35,850 nt of DNA from NCBI GenBank assembly GCA_964515195.1, contig CAZETK010000033.1:1-35850 (forward strand). The letters are read 5' to 3'. This document shows, one piece after another, positions 8,370 to 16,736 of the stretch. The notes below the pieces were generated by a model that did not search any database, was not told the DNA's origin, and saw nothing but the letters and a program-made list of their open reading frames with translations. This DNA comes from Ga0074139 sp964515195 (lineage in GTDB: Bacteria > Bdellovibrionota > Bdellovibrionia > Bdellovibrionales > Bdellovibrionaceae). The translations under genes were made by a program, and so were the position numbers. Position 1 is the first letter of the stretch. Every line of letters begins with the position of its first letter.

Positions 8370-9608
8370 TCAGTTGGGCGAAAGCTGAATCACTTGCCAG
8401 AATTCGGGAAAGCTTTTGTTAACCACCTCGGGGTGTAGAATCGTAATTGGGTAGCCTTGAGATTTTACCAGTGCGGCTGCAAATGCCAGTCGGTGATCAT
8501 GATCGGTATCGTATTGGAACTTGTGGTTTGAGGCCGAGCTTGTGGTGCGCGGATGAATGATCATGCCATCGGATTGGGTCTCATTCTTGACGCCGATTAG
8601 GTTTAAAAGTTCTGACGTTTTGGCGATACGATTGGATTCTTTATGAATCAATTGTGGAGCTCCATAAAGCCTAGACGGAGTCAGGGCGAATGAGCAAAGA
8701 ACTGCCAGTACCGGAAAAAGATCAGGACAAGACTTTAAATTGGCTTCAACCCCCTGAAACCCGGCCGTGGATTTAATTTCTAAGGTATCGTGGTTCATGG
8801 TAGTGGGAATCCCCATTCGGCGAAAGAAATTTAAAAATTCTGAATCTGGCTGCAAGCTGGGTTCGGGAAAGTTTTCAAACTGCGCCTCGCCGTTGAGAAC
8901 GGCAAAGGCCGCAACGGCGAATAATGAACTCAAATCGCTTTCAACTTGATAGTGGCCGGTTGCCACTTGGCTTTGTGCTTTGATTGTCAATTGATCCGTA
9001 GTTCTAGTGATTTTCATCCCCAGTTTCTCGACAACTTTTAAAGTCATGTCCAAATAGCCCTCACTCATGGGCTCACCGATCATCTGCAGGTTCAAATCCG
9101 TCGGCAAGTCCCAAGCGTTAAGAATCAGACCAGACGCGAATTGGCTAGAGACTTCTCTTTGTACTGTGATCGGTTCCTCTAAATTTTGCCAGCCATTAGA
9201 GTGAAGTGTCAGGTGCTCCGGGTCTGTTTCATATCGAACACCTAGCCTGTCAAAGAGCTGCAAAAGGTCTTGCTGAGGCCTTTGCATAAGACGTTCTGTC
9301 CCTTTTAGAACATGGACTCCTGGAATACGACTTAATCGTAAAGATAAAAACCGTAGGACTGTACCGGCGGCTCCACAGTCATAAACTGGGGCTCCGACTC
9401 TTGGAGCCTCAGAAGAAGAAAGGGATTGAGCGGGCTCTGTTGAGTGCCTCAATAATTCCAATTGTTCGACGGCCATCATCATTTTCTGAACGTCGTCACA
9501 GCTGGACTGACCCTTTAGCTTGAGCCCTTTCCCATAGGATGAGCAAATAAGGGCCCGGTTCATGATGGACTTCGACGCCGGAATCGTTCCTCGGTACAGA
9601 AATTTCAT
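8370..9608 (-). CDS. aroA: 3-phosphoshikimate 1-carboxyvinyltransferase (EPSP synthase)
   Basis: Cytoplasmic enzyme joining shikimate-3-phosphate and phosphoenolpyruvate, sixth shikimate step. At 412 residues it is shorter than the common 425-450. Key elements are visible: K13-S14 and R18 in ASKSIMNR, R110, S154-S155-Q156, catalytic D296 in CPDLFPVLAV, K323-E324 in HKESNRIA, H372-R373 in DHDHRLAF, and K398 in NKSFPEF. The phosphate/PEP loop reads GAAGTVLRF (79-87) rather than GNAGT, a variant I associate with short AroA forms such as those of Bacteroidetes, and the usual GDxSSA loop reads ESDLSSLF. The start lies 3 bases after the DAHP synthase stop, making it the last gene of the tyrA-aroF-aroA operon. 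Divergent but apparently complete. Confidence 0.93.
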   Translation of the reverse strand: MKFLYRGTIPASKSIMNRALICSSYGKGLKLKGQSSCDDVQKMMMAVEQLELLRHSTEPAQSLSSSEAPRVGAPVYDCGAAGTVLRFLSLRLSRIPGVHVLKGTERLMQRPQQDLLQLFDRLGVRYETDPEHLTLHSNGWQNLEEPITVQREVSSQFASGLILNAWDLPTDLNLQMIGEPMSEGYLDMTLKVVEKLGMKITRTTDQLTIKAQSQVATGHYQVESDLSSLFAVAAFAVLNGEAQFENFPEPSLQPDSEFLNFFRRMGIPTTMNHDTLEIKSTAGFQGVEANLKSCPDLFPVLAVLCSFALTPSRLYGAPQLIHKESNRIAKTSELLNLIGVKNETQSDGMIIHPRTTSSASNHKFQYDTDHDHRLAFAAALVKSQGYPITILHPEVVNKSFPEFWQVIQLSPN

Positions 9609-9611
9609 CGA

Positions 9612-10661
9612 TTAGGCCGCCTTTTTAGATACAGCTGGAACTCCTTGCACTTGTCTTCCAACAACACCTGCCATCCCGTGGACTTTTTCCATTAGAACCT
9701 CGAAATCTGTGGGGAGAAGAGCTTGCGGCCCATCAGACAAAGCCTCATGGGGCTTGTCATGAACCTCAACAATTAATGAGTCCGCACCAGCTGCCATTCC
9801 CGCCAGGGACATGGGAGTCACCAAGTGACGATAGCCGGTTCCGTGACTGGGGTCGACGACAATGGGCAAATGGGTCAAGCTTTTTAGTATCGGAACTGCA
9901 TTCAGATCCAAAGTGTTACGAGAATACTGATTGTCAAAGGTGCGAATGCCGCGCTCACAGAGCATCACTTTGCTGTTTCCGCCGGCGAGAATATATTCAG
10001 CACTCATCAGCCACTCTTCGATTGTGGCGGACATTCCTCGCTTGAGAAGAATAGGTTTATCAATTTTACCTAATTCTTTTAGAAGTGAGAAGTTTTGCAT
10101 GTTACGAGCGCCAATCTGAATGATATCCACATAGTCCATCATCATCTTGAGGCCTTCATAATCCATCGCTTCTGATACGATAGGGAGGCCGGTTTCTTCA
10201 GAGGCTTTACGTAAAATTTTAAGGCCATCTAAACCCAACCCTTGAAAGGCGTAGGGTGAGCTTCTCGGCTTAAAGGCGCCACCACGTAGAAAGCTTGCGC
10301 CTCTCTCTTTCACGGCATGGGCGATGCGTAAGGTTTGTTCTTCACTTTCGACGGAGCACGGGCCCGCCATAACTGAAAAGTGATTTCGACCAATCAGAAC
10401 GCCTTTGACGTCAAACTCAGATCCCAGGGGGTTGGCTGGCAGGGACGCCAATTTGAAAGGCTTCGATACCCGAATGACGTTTTCCACTTCAGGCCTGGTT
10501 TGCAAATCGGACAGGGATATTTTCTCTGTTTTGCCTAGTACACTCACGGTCATTTGGTCACGACCCTCTACAACGTGAGGTTTGCCGCCTAGATCTTGAA
10601 TTCGATTGAGGACATCCTGAATATCTTTAACCATTAAACCACGTTTGATAATGACAATCAT
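9612..10661 (-). CDS. aroF: 3-deoxy-7-phosphoheptulonate (DAHP) synthase, type I-beta with N-terminal regulatory domain
   Basis: First committed shikimate enzyme, condensing PEP with erythrose-4-phosphate. Residues 1-70 (MIVIIKRGLMVKDIQDVL...) form the ferredoxin-like domain found in the Thermotoga-type enzymes, where it gives feedback inhibition by tyrosine or phenylalanine. The barrel follows at about 90-340 with MAGPCSVES, the FLRGGAFKPRSSPYAFQG phosphate/PEP loop, PIVSEAMD, IGARNMQNF, PILLKRGM, LCERGIRTF and VDPSHGTGYR. Length 349 is normal for this class. Its ATG overlaps the tyrA stop by four bases, so it should be translated together with tyrA. Symbol could equally be aroG; the pathway role is certain. 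Confidence 0.95.
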   Translation of the reverse strand: MIVIIKRGLMVKDIQDVLNRIQDLGGKPHVVEGRDQMTVSVLGKTEKISLSDLQTRPEVENVIRVSKPFKLASLPANPLGSEFDVKGVLIGRNHFSVMAGPCSVESEEQTLRIAHAVKERGASFLRGGAFKPRSSPYAFQGLGLDGLKILRKASEETGLPIVSEAMDYEGLKMMMDYVDIIQIGARNMQNFSLLKELGKIDKPILLKRGMSATIEEWLMSAEYILAGGNSKVMLCERGIRTFDNQYSRNTLDLNAVPILKSLTHLPIVVDPSHGTGYRHLVTPMSLAGMAAGADSLIVEVHDKPHEALSDGPQALLPTDFEVLMEKVHGMAGVVGRQVQGVPAVSKKAA

Positions 10662-11851
10662 TTTTTCAACCCCTTATTAGCATAAATATTCTGATAGATT
10701 CTTTCTGTCTTTGATAATAATTTCCGTACTTCAGCTTGAAATGTATCTTTTTGATCCAGTTCGAACAGCGATTGTGTTTCAAGTAGATTTTTGATGAATT
10801 CTTTAAGGGCTTCTGAGATCGCAGGGCGATTATGGCGGTAAATAGGCTCCCACATTTGGGCATGGGCTCCGGTCAACCTTAGAAGTTCAGCGGCCGCGCC
10901 CGGGATCAGTGCAAGTTTTTCTTCAAAATCTTTTTGATCCAAGGTGATACCAAAAGCTGCCGCGATAAGGTGAAGCAGATGGCTTGTGTAAGCAAGACTC
11001 TCATTATGAATCTCAGTACGCAAACAGGTCGCCTCCGCCCCCAGGATATGGGCCAAGGCCTCTAGTTTTTTTTTCAGTGAAGACGGAAAGAGCTCGGGAT
11101 GTGTGATAGCGATTACCTTCCCATGAAATAAATTTGCCTGGGAATTTTCAAAGCCGCCGACCTCTTTACCCGCCAACGGATGAAATCCGAATACATGTGG
11201 AAGTTCATGAATATAACTGCCAAGGTTGAGAATCAGGGAATTACATTCCTGTAAGCGAGGTGCCCACTTTTGATTGGCATCTAAAGGGGCGGCCAGAAAT
11301 ACAAAATCCAAATCTTTAAGCTGTTGTGAACTGACGATTTGAAAGTGGGACTGAGTATTGGATCGATTCCACTCTTCAAATGAATCGACTGATAAAAAAG
11401 GATCGTGAATATAAAAGCTCCATTGAGGGCAAGACTCATAAAGCGCTAAAGCGACAGAAGCTCCTATAAGTCCAAAGCCTAAAAATCCCACCTTCGCTTT
11501 TTGGGGAAGAACACCAGAGTCGAGAGCTGACTCCATCAAAGTTCTAGCTTTTTCCGTTGATCGATAAAAATCAATTGTTTTCATGAAGAGCGTCTGAATT
11601 TCGCTGCTTTTTAAGTGGGAGCGCGGTAGGGAGATTATCTTATTTAGAATCTGCTTTTCTCTTTTAGGATCATGAACAGCTACATGACTTTGTTTTTTCC
11701 AGCGGCCCACTTCAAAGACAATAGCAGCACGCTCGTCGAATAATCTCACGAGTTCTTGATCAATTTTGTCGATTTCCTCTCGGAACTTCTTGAGCGGCGC
11801 TAAGTCGACGTCCAAAGACTTTTCCGATAATTGTTTTTTGGGCTGAGCCAT
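10658..11851 (-). CDS. tyrA: bifunctional chorismate mutase / prephenate dehydrogenase (T-protein type)
   Basis: Turns chorismate into prephenate and then 4-hydroxyphenylpyruvate for tyrosine. Residues about 16-100 are an AroQ-type mutase (KFREEIDKIDQELVRLFDERAAIV...GRWKK, then DPKREKQIL). The dehydrogenase follows, with the nucleotide loop GFGLIG at 125-130, a HPLAGKE substrate motif and a helical end containing HNESLAYTSHL. I start it at 11851 (397 residues), where AGGAG lies about 10 bases upstream; the open frame continues 35 codons further but is not mutase-like there. It leads the tyrA-aroF-aroA operon and is divergent from the fused aroK-D-E gene across a 190-base shared promoter region. 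No phenylalanine-specific pheA is visible in the window. Confidence 0.93.
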   Translation of the reverse strand: MAQPKKQLSEKSLDVDLAPLKKFREEIDKIDQELVRLFDERAAIVFEVGRWKKQSHVAVHDPKREKQILNKIISLPRSHLKSSEIQTLFMKTIDFYRSTEKARTLMESALDSGVLPQKAKVGFLGFGLIGASVALALYESCPQWSFYIHDPFLSVDSFEEWNRSNTQSHFQIVSSQQLKDLDFVFLAAPLDANQKWAPRLQECNSLILNLGSYIHELPHVFGFHPLAGKEVGGFENSQANLFHGKVIAITHPELFPSSLKKKLEALAHILGAEATCLRTEIHNESLAYTSHLLHLIAAAFGITLDQKDFEEKLALIPGAAAELLRLTGAHAQMWEPIYRHNRPAISEALKEFIKNLLETQSLFELDQKDTFQAEVRKLLSKTERIYQNIYANKGLKK

Positions 11852-11900
11852 GGGTCTTAAACTCCTACCTGGACTTTTCGGCGGCTTGCTTGAATCTCTT

Positions 11901-11920
11901 AATTTCAATTTGTGGAAATT
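11901..11920. promoter_or_regulatory. inverted repeat in the divergent aromatic-operon promoter region
   Basis: AATTTC (11901-11906) and GAAATT (11915-11920) flank an 8-base spacer within the 190-base AT-rich region between tyrA and the aroKDE fusion. It could be an operator for a shared regulator. AT-rich sequence yields such repeats by chance, and I could not place convincing -35/-10 pairs, so this is weak. Confidence 0.25.
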
Positions 11921-12041
11921 TTCAAAAATAAAATGGAAGAAAATCCCGCGTCTCAAATTGGAGCATCATATCCAGTTTTCTCGATTTTCAATTCATTCCG
12001 ACACCTTATTTTGCCGATGGGAGGATAGGGGACCTATCATC

Positions 12042-13868
12042 ATGATTACAGTTATCATTGGACACCGGGGTACTGGAAAAACAGAACTCATGAAGCGTCT
12101 GACTCTTTACTATCAGGGCCAACAGGTTTCTTTTATCGATCTAGATGCCGAAATTGAACGCCGTAGTGATCGAAAAATTCAAGAAATTTTCAACGAAAGT
12201 GGTGAAGCTCGCTTTCGTCAACTAGAAGCGCAATACTTTTCGGAATTGCTTAAGAAAATCTCAGGGAAAGCTTTTATTGTCGCCGGAGCTGGGTTTGACA
12301 TCAGCCAAATACCTCCTAGTGTTCATGTTATTTGGGTGCGACGAAGAACGGACAGCGAGGGGCGCATTTTTTTGAATCGACCCCGGTTGAACCACGATAT
12401 TTCACCACTGGAAGAATTTCTGCAGCGAGCTCAACGCCGAGAAAAACACTATTCAGAACGAGCCGACTTTGTTTACCTGATGCCAGAAGGTGAAGTGGAA
12501 GACCATCTTCAGGCTCAAGAACAAGAGCGGCGAATTCTGATGTCAGACCTCAAAGATGTAAAGGGTGTTCTGACTGTCAAAGCCTCAGTATTTAAGACCG
12601 AACCTCGGTGGCAACAATTCAAAAATCGCTACGGTAAAAAGGGGCTTGATTTCTTTGAACTTCGGGATGACCTGCTTTCCGCTGAACAGATTAAGCGCAT
12701 TCTAAATGAGTTACCTGAGGATAAGTTTCTTTATTCCTTTCGAAATGCCTCAACTGCGGAAAGCACATTGGCGAATCCCGATCTGACGAGCCTTCTTTCA
12801 AAAGTGAGTTTTGTAGACTGGGCTTGGGAGTTGGGACCACCGACCACCATTTTGAACCGAGTACCGAAAGAAAAACTGATTCTTTCGCTTCATGAAGCTT
12901 CCCAATTTCAAGACTGGATCCACTATGAAAGTCGGGTGGCCCACATGAAGTACGCACCGGAAGTGGATCAATTTGATGATCTGGGGCGAGCCCATCAATG
13001 GCAGAAAGAAAAGAGTCAGACCCGTAGCTTCCTGCCAAGATCTTCCACGTCACGGTGGGACTGGTATCGTATCTCGAGAAGAGGCCATCAACTTTTAAAT
13101 TTTTGGAAAGAAGATGAAGGTATGGCCGGGGACCAGCCTTCCTTGTGGCAATGGTTGATGGCGCCGCAATGTGTGAACGGCTTTGCGGCCGTTTTGGGGG
13201 ACCCGGTTCATCATAGCTTTACGCCCCTGGAGCATTCGGATTTTTTTTACCAAAGGTCTTTGCCAGTATTGGCGGTTAATATTGGACGACAGGAGTGGGA
13301 TAAAGCGATTCCCGTGCTGCGACAGATGGGATTGTGTTATGCGGCAGTCACTTCGCCTCATAAAGAAAATGCCGCTCGTCTGTGTCGTCATCCCAAGTTA
13401 AAGGCGGTCAATACACTCTATTGGTATCCTAGCCAAAAGCGATGGCTGGGAACCTCTACAGACGAGCAGGGATTTTTGGAATTGATTCAAAATTTACCCG
13501 CTGACCAGACGGCAACTGACAGGATTGTTGTTTGGGGAGGCGGAGGAACACTTGAAGGAATTCAAAAGACGCTGCCTGAGGTGCGATATTTTTCATCTCG
13601 AACGGGACAGCCACGTCAGAGTGATAAGGCTGCCGATGAGCCTTCGCCGACGTCTTTAATCTGGGCGGCACCGCGATTGCCGGATACATTGATGCCACCG
13701 AAGAAGTGGCGGCCGAAGTTTGTTTTTGATTTGAATTACAAAGAGGATTCCATGGGACGGGAGTATGCGCAACAATGTGGAGCGCAATATTATTCAGGTC
13801 TCGTGATGTTTAAGTCACAGGCTCGTGAGCAGAGGCTGTTTTGGCAAAAGTGCGAGGAGACGCCATGA
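12042..13868 (+). CDS. aroK-aroD-aroE: trifunctional shikimate kinase / 3-dehydroquinate dehydratase (type I) / shikimate dehydrogenase fusion
   Basis: A single 608-residue protein predicted to carry out dehydroquinate to dehydroshikimate, to shikimate, to shikimate-3-phosphate. Residues 1-160 are shikimate kinase: Walker A GHRGTGKT at 7-14, DLDAEIERRS, IQEIFNESGEARFRQLE, and the lid with LNRPRL. Residues about 175-385 are type I dehydroquinase: ELRDD, Schiff-base lysine K303 in HMKYAPE, its partner H284 in LSLHEA, and GDQPSL at the C-terminal end. Residues about 390-608 are shikimate dehydrogenase: GDPVHHSFTP, catalytic K441 in SPHKE, D474 in GTSTDEQGF, and the nucleotide loop VVWGGGG. The H284-K303 gap is 19, shorter than the 27 of E. 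coli AroD. The start has AGGGGA 9 bases upstream. The stop overlaps aroC by four bases. Domain calls are strong; activity of the trimmed dehydroquinase is inferred. Confidence 0.9.
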   Translation: MITVIIGHRGTGKTELMKRLTLYYQGQQVSFIDLDAEIERRSDRKIQEIFNESGEARFRQLEAQYFSELLKKISGKAFIVAGAGFDISQIPPSVHVIWVRRRTDSEGRIFLNRPRLNHDISPLEEFLQRAQRREKHYSERADFVYLMPEGEVEDHLQAQEQERRILMSDLKDVKGVLTVKASVFKTEPRWQQFKNRYGKKGLDFFELRDDLLSAEQIKRILNELPEDKFLYSFRNASTAESTLANPDLTSLLSKVSFVDWAWELGPPTTILNRVPKEKLILSLHEASQFQDWIHYESRVAHMKYAPEVDQFDDLGRAHQWQKEKSQTRSFLPRSSTSRWDWYRISRRGHQLLNFWKEDEGMAGDQPSLWQWLMAPQCVNGFAAVLGDPVHHSFTPLEHSDFFYQRSLPVLAVNIGRQEWDKAIPVLRQMGLCYAAVTSPHKENAARLCRHPKLKAVNTLYWYPSQKRWLGTSTDEQGFLELIQNLPADQTATDRIVVWGGGGTLEGIQKTLPEVRYFSSRTGQPRQSDKAADEPSPTSLIWAAPRLPDTLMPPKKWRPKFVFDLNYKEDSMGREYAQQCGAQYYSGLVMFKSQAREQRLFWQKCEETP

Positions 13869-14890
13869 GTGCAAGTCAGTTTGGTTCAAGATTTACTTTG
13901 ATAAGCTTCGGTGAGAGTCACGGAACAGCTTTAGGTGTTGTGATTGATGGTTGTCCCGCTGGCCTTAAATTTGATGATCAGCTTCTGCGAAAAGAATTAG
14001 AAAGGCGGCGCCCAGGGTTTCACGGCTCAGGCCAAATTGTTTCGGGTCGTCACGAAACAGATCAGCCCGAAGTTCTAAGTGGTGTCTTTGAGGGCAAGAC
14101 TTTAGGGACACCCATTGCCATTTTGGTACGAAATCAAGACGCCCGCTCGCAGGACTACTCTCAAATTAAAACCAGTCCTCGAGCCGGACATGCCGATGAT
14201 ATGTGGAAAGGTAAATTTGGCCACAGCGATCATCGAGGTGGTGGCCGCTCATCTGGTCGTGAAACCGTAGCCCGTGTCATGGCGGGCGCCGTGGCCCAGA
14301 TGATGATGAAGCATACCCATTCTTCATGTCGTGTTATAGGCTATGCTTCGCAAATCGGTCCCTTTCAATTGACTGATACTGAACGAAAATCTGTGACTCA
14401 AAAAGATGTGGATGGTTTTCAAGCTCGTTTTCCGTCGGAACGCGATGGCGAAGTTGGTGAGCTTCTTAAGAAAGCCCAGCAAGATGGTGACAGCTACGGT
14501 GGAGTCGCTGAAATTCTGATCAAAAGTCCTCCGTCTTACTTGGGGCAACCTGTCTTTCATAAATTGAAAGCTGACTTGGCTCAGGCCTACCTCAGCGTCG
14601 GTGCGACCAGTGGATTGGAGTTAGGTTTAGGATTTGATGCAGCTGTTAGTAAAGGAGCTGAATTTCATCAGGGCTCTCAAGATGTTTATGGCGGAATCCG
14701 GGGGGGCATTGCCACCGGTGAAGACATCTTACTTCGAATTTCATTTAAACCCACAAGTTCAATTTTAGATGTAGCCAAAAAGGGACGCCATGATCCCTGT
14801 ATTGTGACTCGGGCCATTCCCGTTCTTGAGGCTATGACTTGGATTGTTCTGGCTGATCATTATCTCTGGTCGCGGACGGATCGAATTTGA
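13865..14890 (+). CDS. aroC: chorismate synthase
   Basis: Last common step: trans-elimination of phosphate from EPSP to give chorismate, using reduced FMN. Family marks run in order: FGESHGTALGVVIDGCPAG near the N-terminus, LERRRPG, SGVFEGKTLGTPIA, HADDMWKGKFGHSDHRGGGRSSGRET, VGATSGLELGLGFDA, GGIRGGIATGEDI and CIVTRAIPVLEAM. Length 341 is slightly below the usual 350-390. I start at 13865 because its ATG overlaps the fusion's TGA (ATGA) with GAGGAG just upstream; the earlier in-frame ATG at 13841 lies inside the fused gene. It abuts the convergent HdeD-like gene with no gap. Confidence 0.95.
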   Translation: MSASQFGSRFTLISFGESHGTALGVVIDGCPAGLKFDDQLLRKELERRRPGFHGSGQIVSGRHETDQPEVLSGVFEGKTLGTPIAILVRNQDARSQDYSQIKTSPRAGHADDMWKGKFGHSDHRGGGRSSGRETVARVMAGAVAQMMMKHTHSSCRVIGYASQIGPFQLTDTERKSVTQKDVDGFQARFPSERDGEVGELLKKAQQDGDSYGGVAEILIKSPPSYLGQPVFHKLKADLAQAYLSVGATSGLELGLGFDAAVSKGAEFHQGSQDVYGGIRGGIATGEDILLRISFKPTSSILDVAKKGRHDPCIVTRAIPVLEAMTWIVLADHYLWSRTDRI

Positions 14891-15499
14891 TTAGGTATAA
14901 ACAGGATGAAATTGAGAAGGCCTTCGGGTTGACTCCCTTCGAAGGCCTACCCCGAAAGCGACCAAATGAGCTCCAAAGAAAATAAGATCTATCCCCAATA
15001 AGGTTCCAAGAAGAAAAAGACTTACTTGCGGCAGATTCAGCACAATGTAAACCCCAAGTAAGATCGTTACAATCCCTCCGATCATGACCCAGCCCCATGA
15101 AGGATAACGAATGGAAATCGAGGTCAGGATTCGAAAAAGACCGCTTGTAACAAAAATAAAAGCTAAAAACAGAGTTAAGGTCGCGGCTCCCATCAAAGGA
15201 TTCAAGATTAAAAAAAGTCCGGATATTCCGTAAAGAATAGCCAATAATAGATGCAGACCGAAACCAGACCATCGACCCGAGGTAATGGCAAAGGCAAACT
15301 GAAAGACTCCTGCCAGTAACAAGAGGCCTCCCAGAAACACGACGGAAACCAAAGTGGTGGCCATAGCGACCACAAAACTAAAGGCTCCCAAAATTATCAT
15401 GGCGACTCCCATGGCCATTAACCACCGGCTGGGGCCTACCATAATATTTTCTGATTGAAAGGGGGGATTTGAAGAGCTGCCTTTTGAACGGAATGCCAT
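14891..15499 (-). CDS. HdeD/DUF308-family membrane protein
   Basis: Inner-membrane protein of 202 residues with about six hydrophobic helices in three pairs, the pattern of the HdeD family (named from an E. coli acid-resistance membrane protein; biochemical role not established). Helices lie at about 28-48, 50-72, 80-98, 104-125, 134-155 and 160-182, with repeated glycine-rich turns such as LGGLLLLAGVFQF and GISGLFLILNP. The N-terminal 20 and C-terminal 18 residues are polar. AGGAGG lies 6 bases before the ATG, an excellent ribosome site. Its 3' end touches aroC's 3' end, so both may share a termination signal. Function unknown. Confidence 0.8.
   Translation of the reverse strand: MAFRSKGSSSNPPFQSENIMVGPSRWLMAMGVAMIILGAFSFVVAMATTLVSVVFLGGLLLLAGVFQFAFAITSGRWSGFGLHLLLAILYGISGLFLILNPLMGAATLTLFLAFIFVTSGLFRILTSISIRYPSWGWVMIGGIVTILLGVYIVLNLPQVSLFLLGTLLGIDLIFFGAHLVAFGVGLRRESTRRPSQFHPVYT
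14918..14948. terminator. possible bidirectional hairpin between aroC and the HdeD-like gene
   Basis: AGGCCTTCG (14918-14926) and CGAAGGCCT (14940-14948) form a 9-bp stem with a 13-base loop, inside the last codons of the HdeD-like gene and just beyond the aroC stop. There is no clear T-run on either side, so an intrinsic terminator is only a possibility. Confidence 0.3.
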
Positions 15500-15690
15500 T
15501 TGATCCTCCTAAGCGATCGACAATTCCTAGCATGCAAACGCGGCCTGGCTCTGTCATGTTCATTGAGTTAAATTGTTGAAGATCAGATTAAGATTCTATC
15601 TAAAATATTTTCGCCAAAAGGTTGCGGCCACAATCGATCAAAGTCACAATGAAAAATGAAAATAATTGAAACTTGTGAAAGGACAGCGGG

Positions 15691-16713
15691 ATGAAATCCT
15701 TTTTTTCAACGGTTCTAGCCGTGATGTTTTTAACAGCCTGTGCAAGTAAAAAGCCACAAACCACACAAGAAAAACCTAAATCCAATGGTGCCTCTCGTTT
15801 CGACGCTGAATTGACTTCTTACCCTTACCCTTTCGAAGTCCGATATTTCCCTCTTAAAACTCAGCAGCAGGAATTAAAAATGGCTTATATGGACATTGCC
15901 GCCGGTAAACCTACCGGTAAAGTCATTGTGCTTTTTCACGGCAAAAATTTTTCAGGCGCTTATTTTGAAAGTCTGATTCTAGGTCTTAATCAATCCGGCT
16001 ACCGTGTGATAATTCCCGACCAAATCGGTTTTGGAAAATCATCCAAACCAGCGTATTATCAATATAGTTTTCACACTTTGGCAGAAAATACTCGCCTCCT
16101 TTTGGACAGTTTAGGAGTTAACAAGTTTTACCTGTTAGGTCACTCTATGGGCGGGATGCTCGCCACTCGTTTTACTCTGATGTTTCCTGAAAAAGTGCAA
16201 AAACTTTTTCTGATCAATCCCATCGGTTTGGAGGATTGGAAAACTTTGATTTCTTATCGACCTGTAGAGGAAAACTTCAAATCTGAAATGGCTCAGACCC
16301 CCGAATCACTGAAAAAGTACCAATTAGAAAATTATTATGACGGACGGTGGAAGCCTGAATACGATCGCTGGCTTGAAATCCCCGTCGGCTGGCTGCACAG
16401 TGGTGATCGGGAATTGATTGCGTGGAATTCGGCCTTAACAGCCGACATGATTTTTACTCAGCCGGTTTACTATGAGTTTAAGTTTTTAAAAACGCCTACT
16501 GTTCTTCTCATTGGGGATCGAGATCGGACAGCCATTGGTAAAGCTTGGGCGGCCCCAAACGTAAAAAATCAATTGGGACAGTACCCAAAAATCAGCAAAG
16601 ACGTCAGTCGTATGATACCCAAGTCAAAGCTGATCTTTTTAAAAGGTAAAGGACATATGCCTTTTATAGAAGACTTCGAATTATTCTGGCGGGTATTTGT
16701 GCGGGAAATTTAG
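15691..16713 (+). CDS. alpha/beta-hydrolase lipoprotein
   Basis: Predicted envelope-anchored hydrolase of 340 residues. The N-terminus is a lipoprotein signal with lipobox LTAC, C17 being the acylated cysteine, then a Lys/Pro/Gln-rich linker to about 35. The fold follows with VLFHGKNFSG (oxyanion region), VIIPDQIGFGKSSKP, the nucleophile S152 in GHSMGG, acid candidates D276 or D278 in GDRDRT, and H322 in GKGHMPF, a complete Ser-Asp-His triad. The dienelactone/epoxide-hydrolase-like pattern does not identify a substrate. AAAGGA precedes the ATG at about 8 bases. It stands alone: divergent from the HdeD-like gene and convergent with the SPL-like gene. Probable esterase-type enzyme of the periplasm or membrane. 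Confidence 0.85.
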   Translation: MKSFFSTVLAVMFLTACASKKPQTTQEKPKSNGASRFDAELTSYPYPFEVRYFPLKTQQQELKMAYMDIAAGKPTGKVIVLFHGKNFSGAYFESLILGLNQSGYRVIIPDQIGFGKSSKPAYYQYSFHTLAENTRLLLDSLGVNKFYLLGHSMGGMLATRFTLMFPEKVQKLFLINPIGLEDWKTLISYRPVEENFKSEMAQTPESLKKYQLENYYDGRWKPEYDRWLEIPVGWLHSGDRELIAWNSALTADMIFTQPVYYEFKFLKTPTVLLIGDRDRTAIGKAWAAPNVKNQLGQYPKISKDVSRMIPKSKLIFLKGKGHMPFIEDFELFWRVFVREI

Positions 16714-16736
16714 ACTTCTTACCTTTAAAGCCGCTG

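Noticed and set aside
12019..12024. Extending the aroKDE fusion upstream to an ATG at 11850
   Set aside because: The extra 64 codons overlap the tyrA start on the other strand and the shared promoter region and lack resemblance to any kinase; the P-loop begins right after the ATG at 12042.
14832..15272. Minus-strand frame of about 146 codons overlapping the HdeD-like gene and aroC
   Set aside because: Out of frame with both confident genes; the HdeD-like frame has the strong ribosome site and proper membrane helices.
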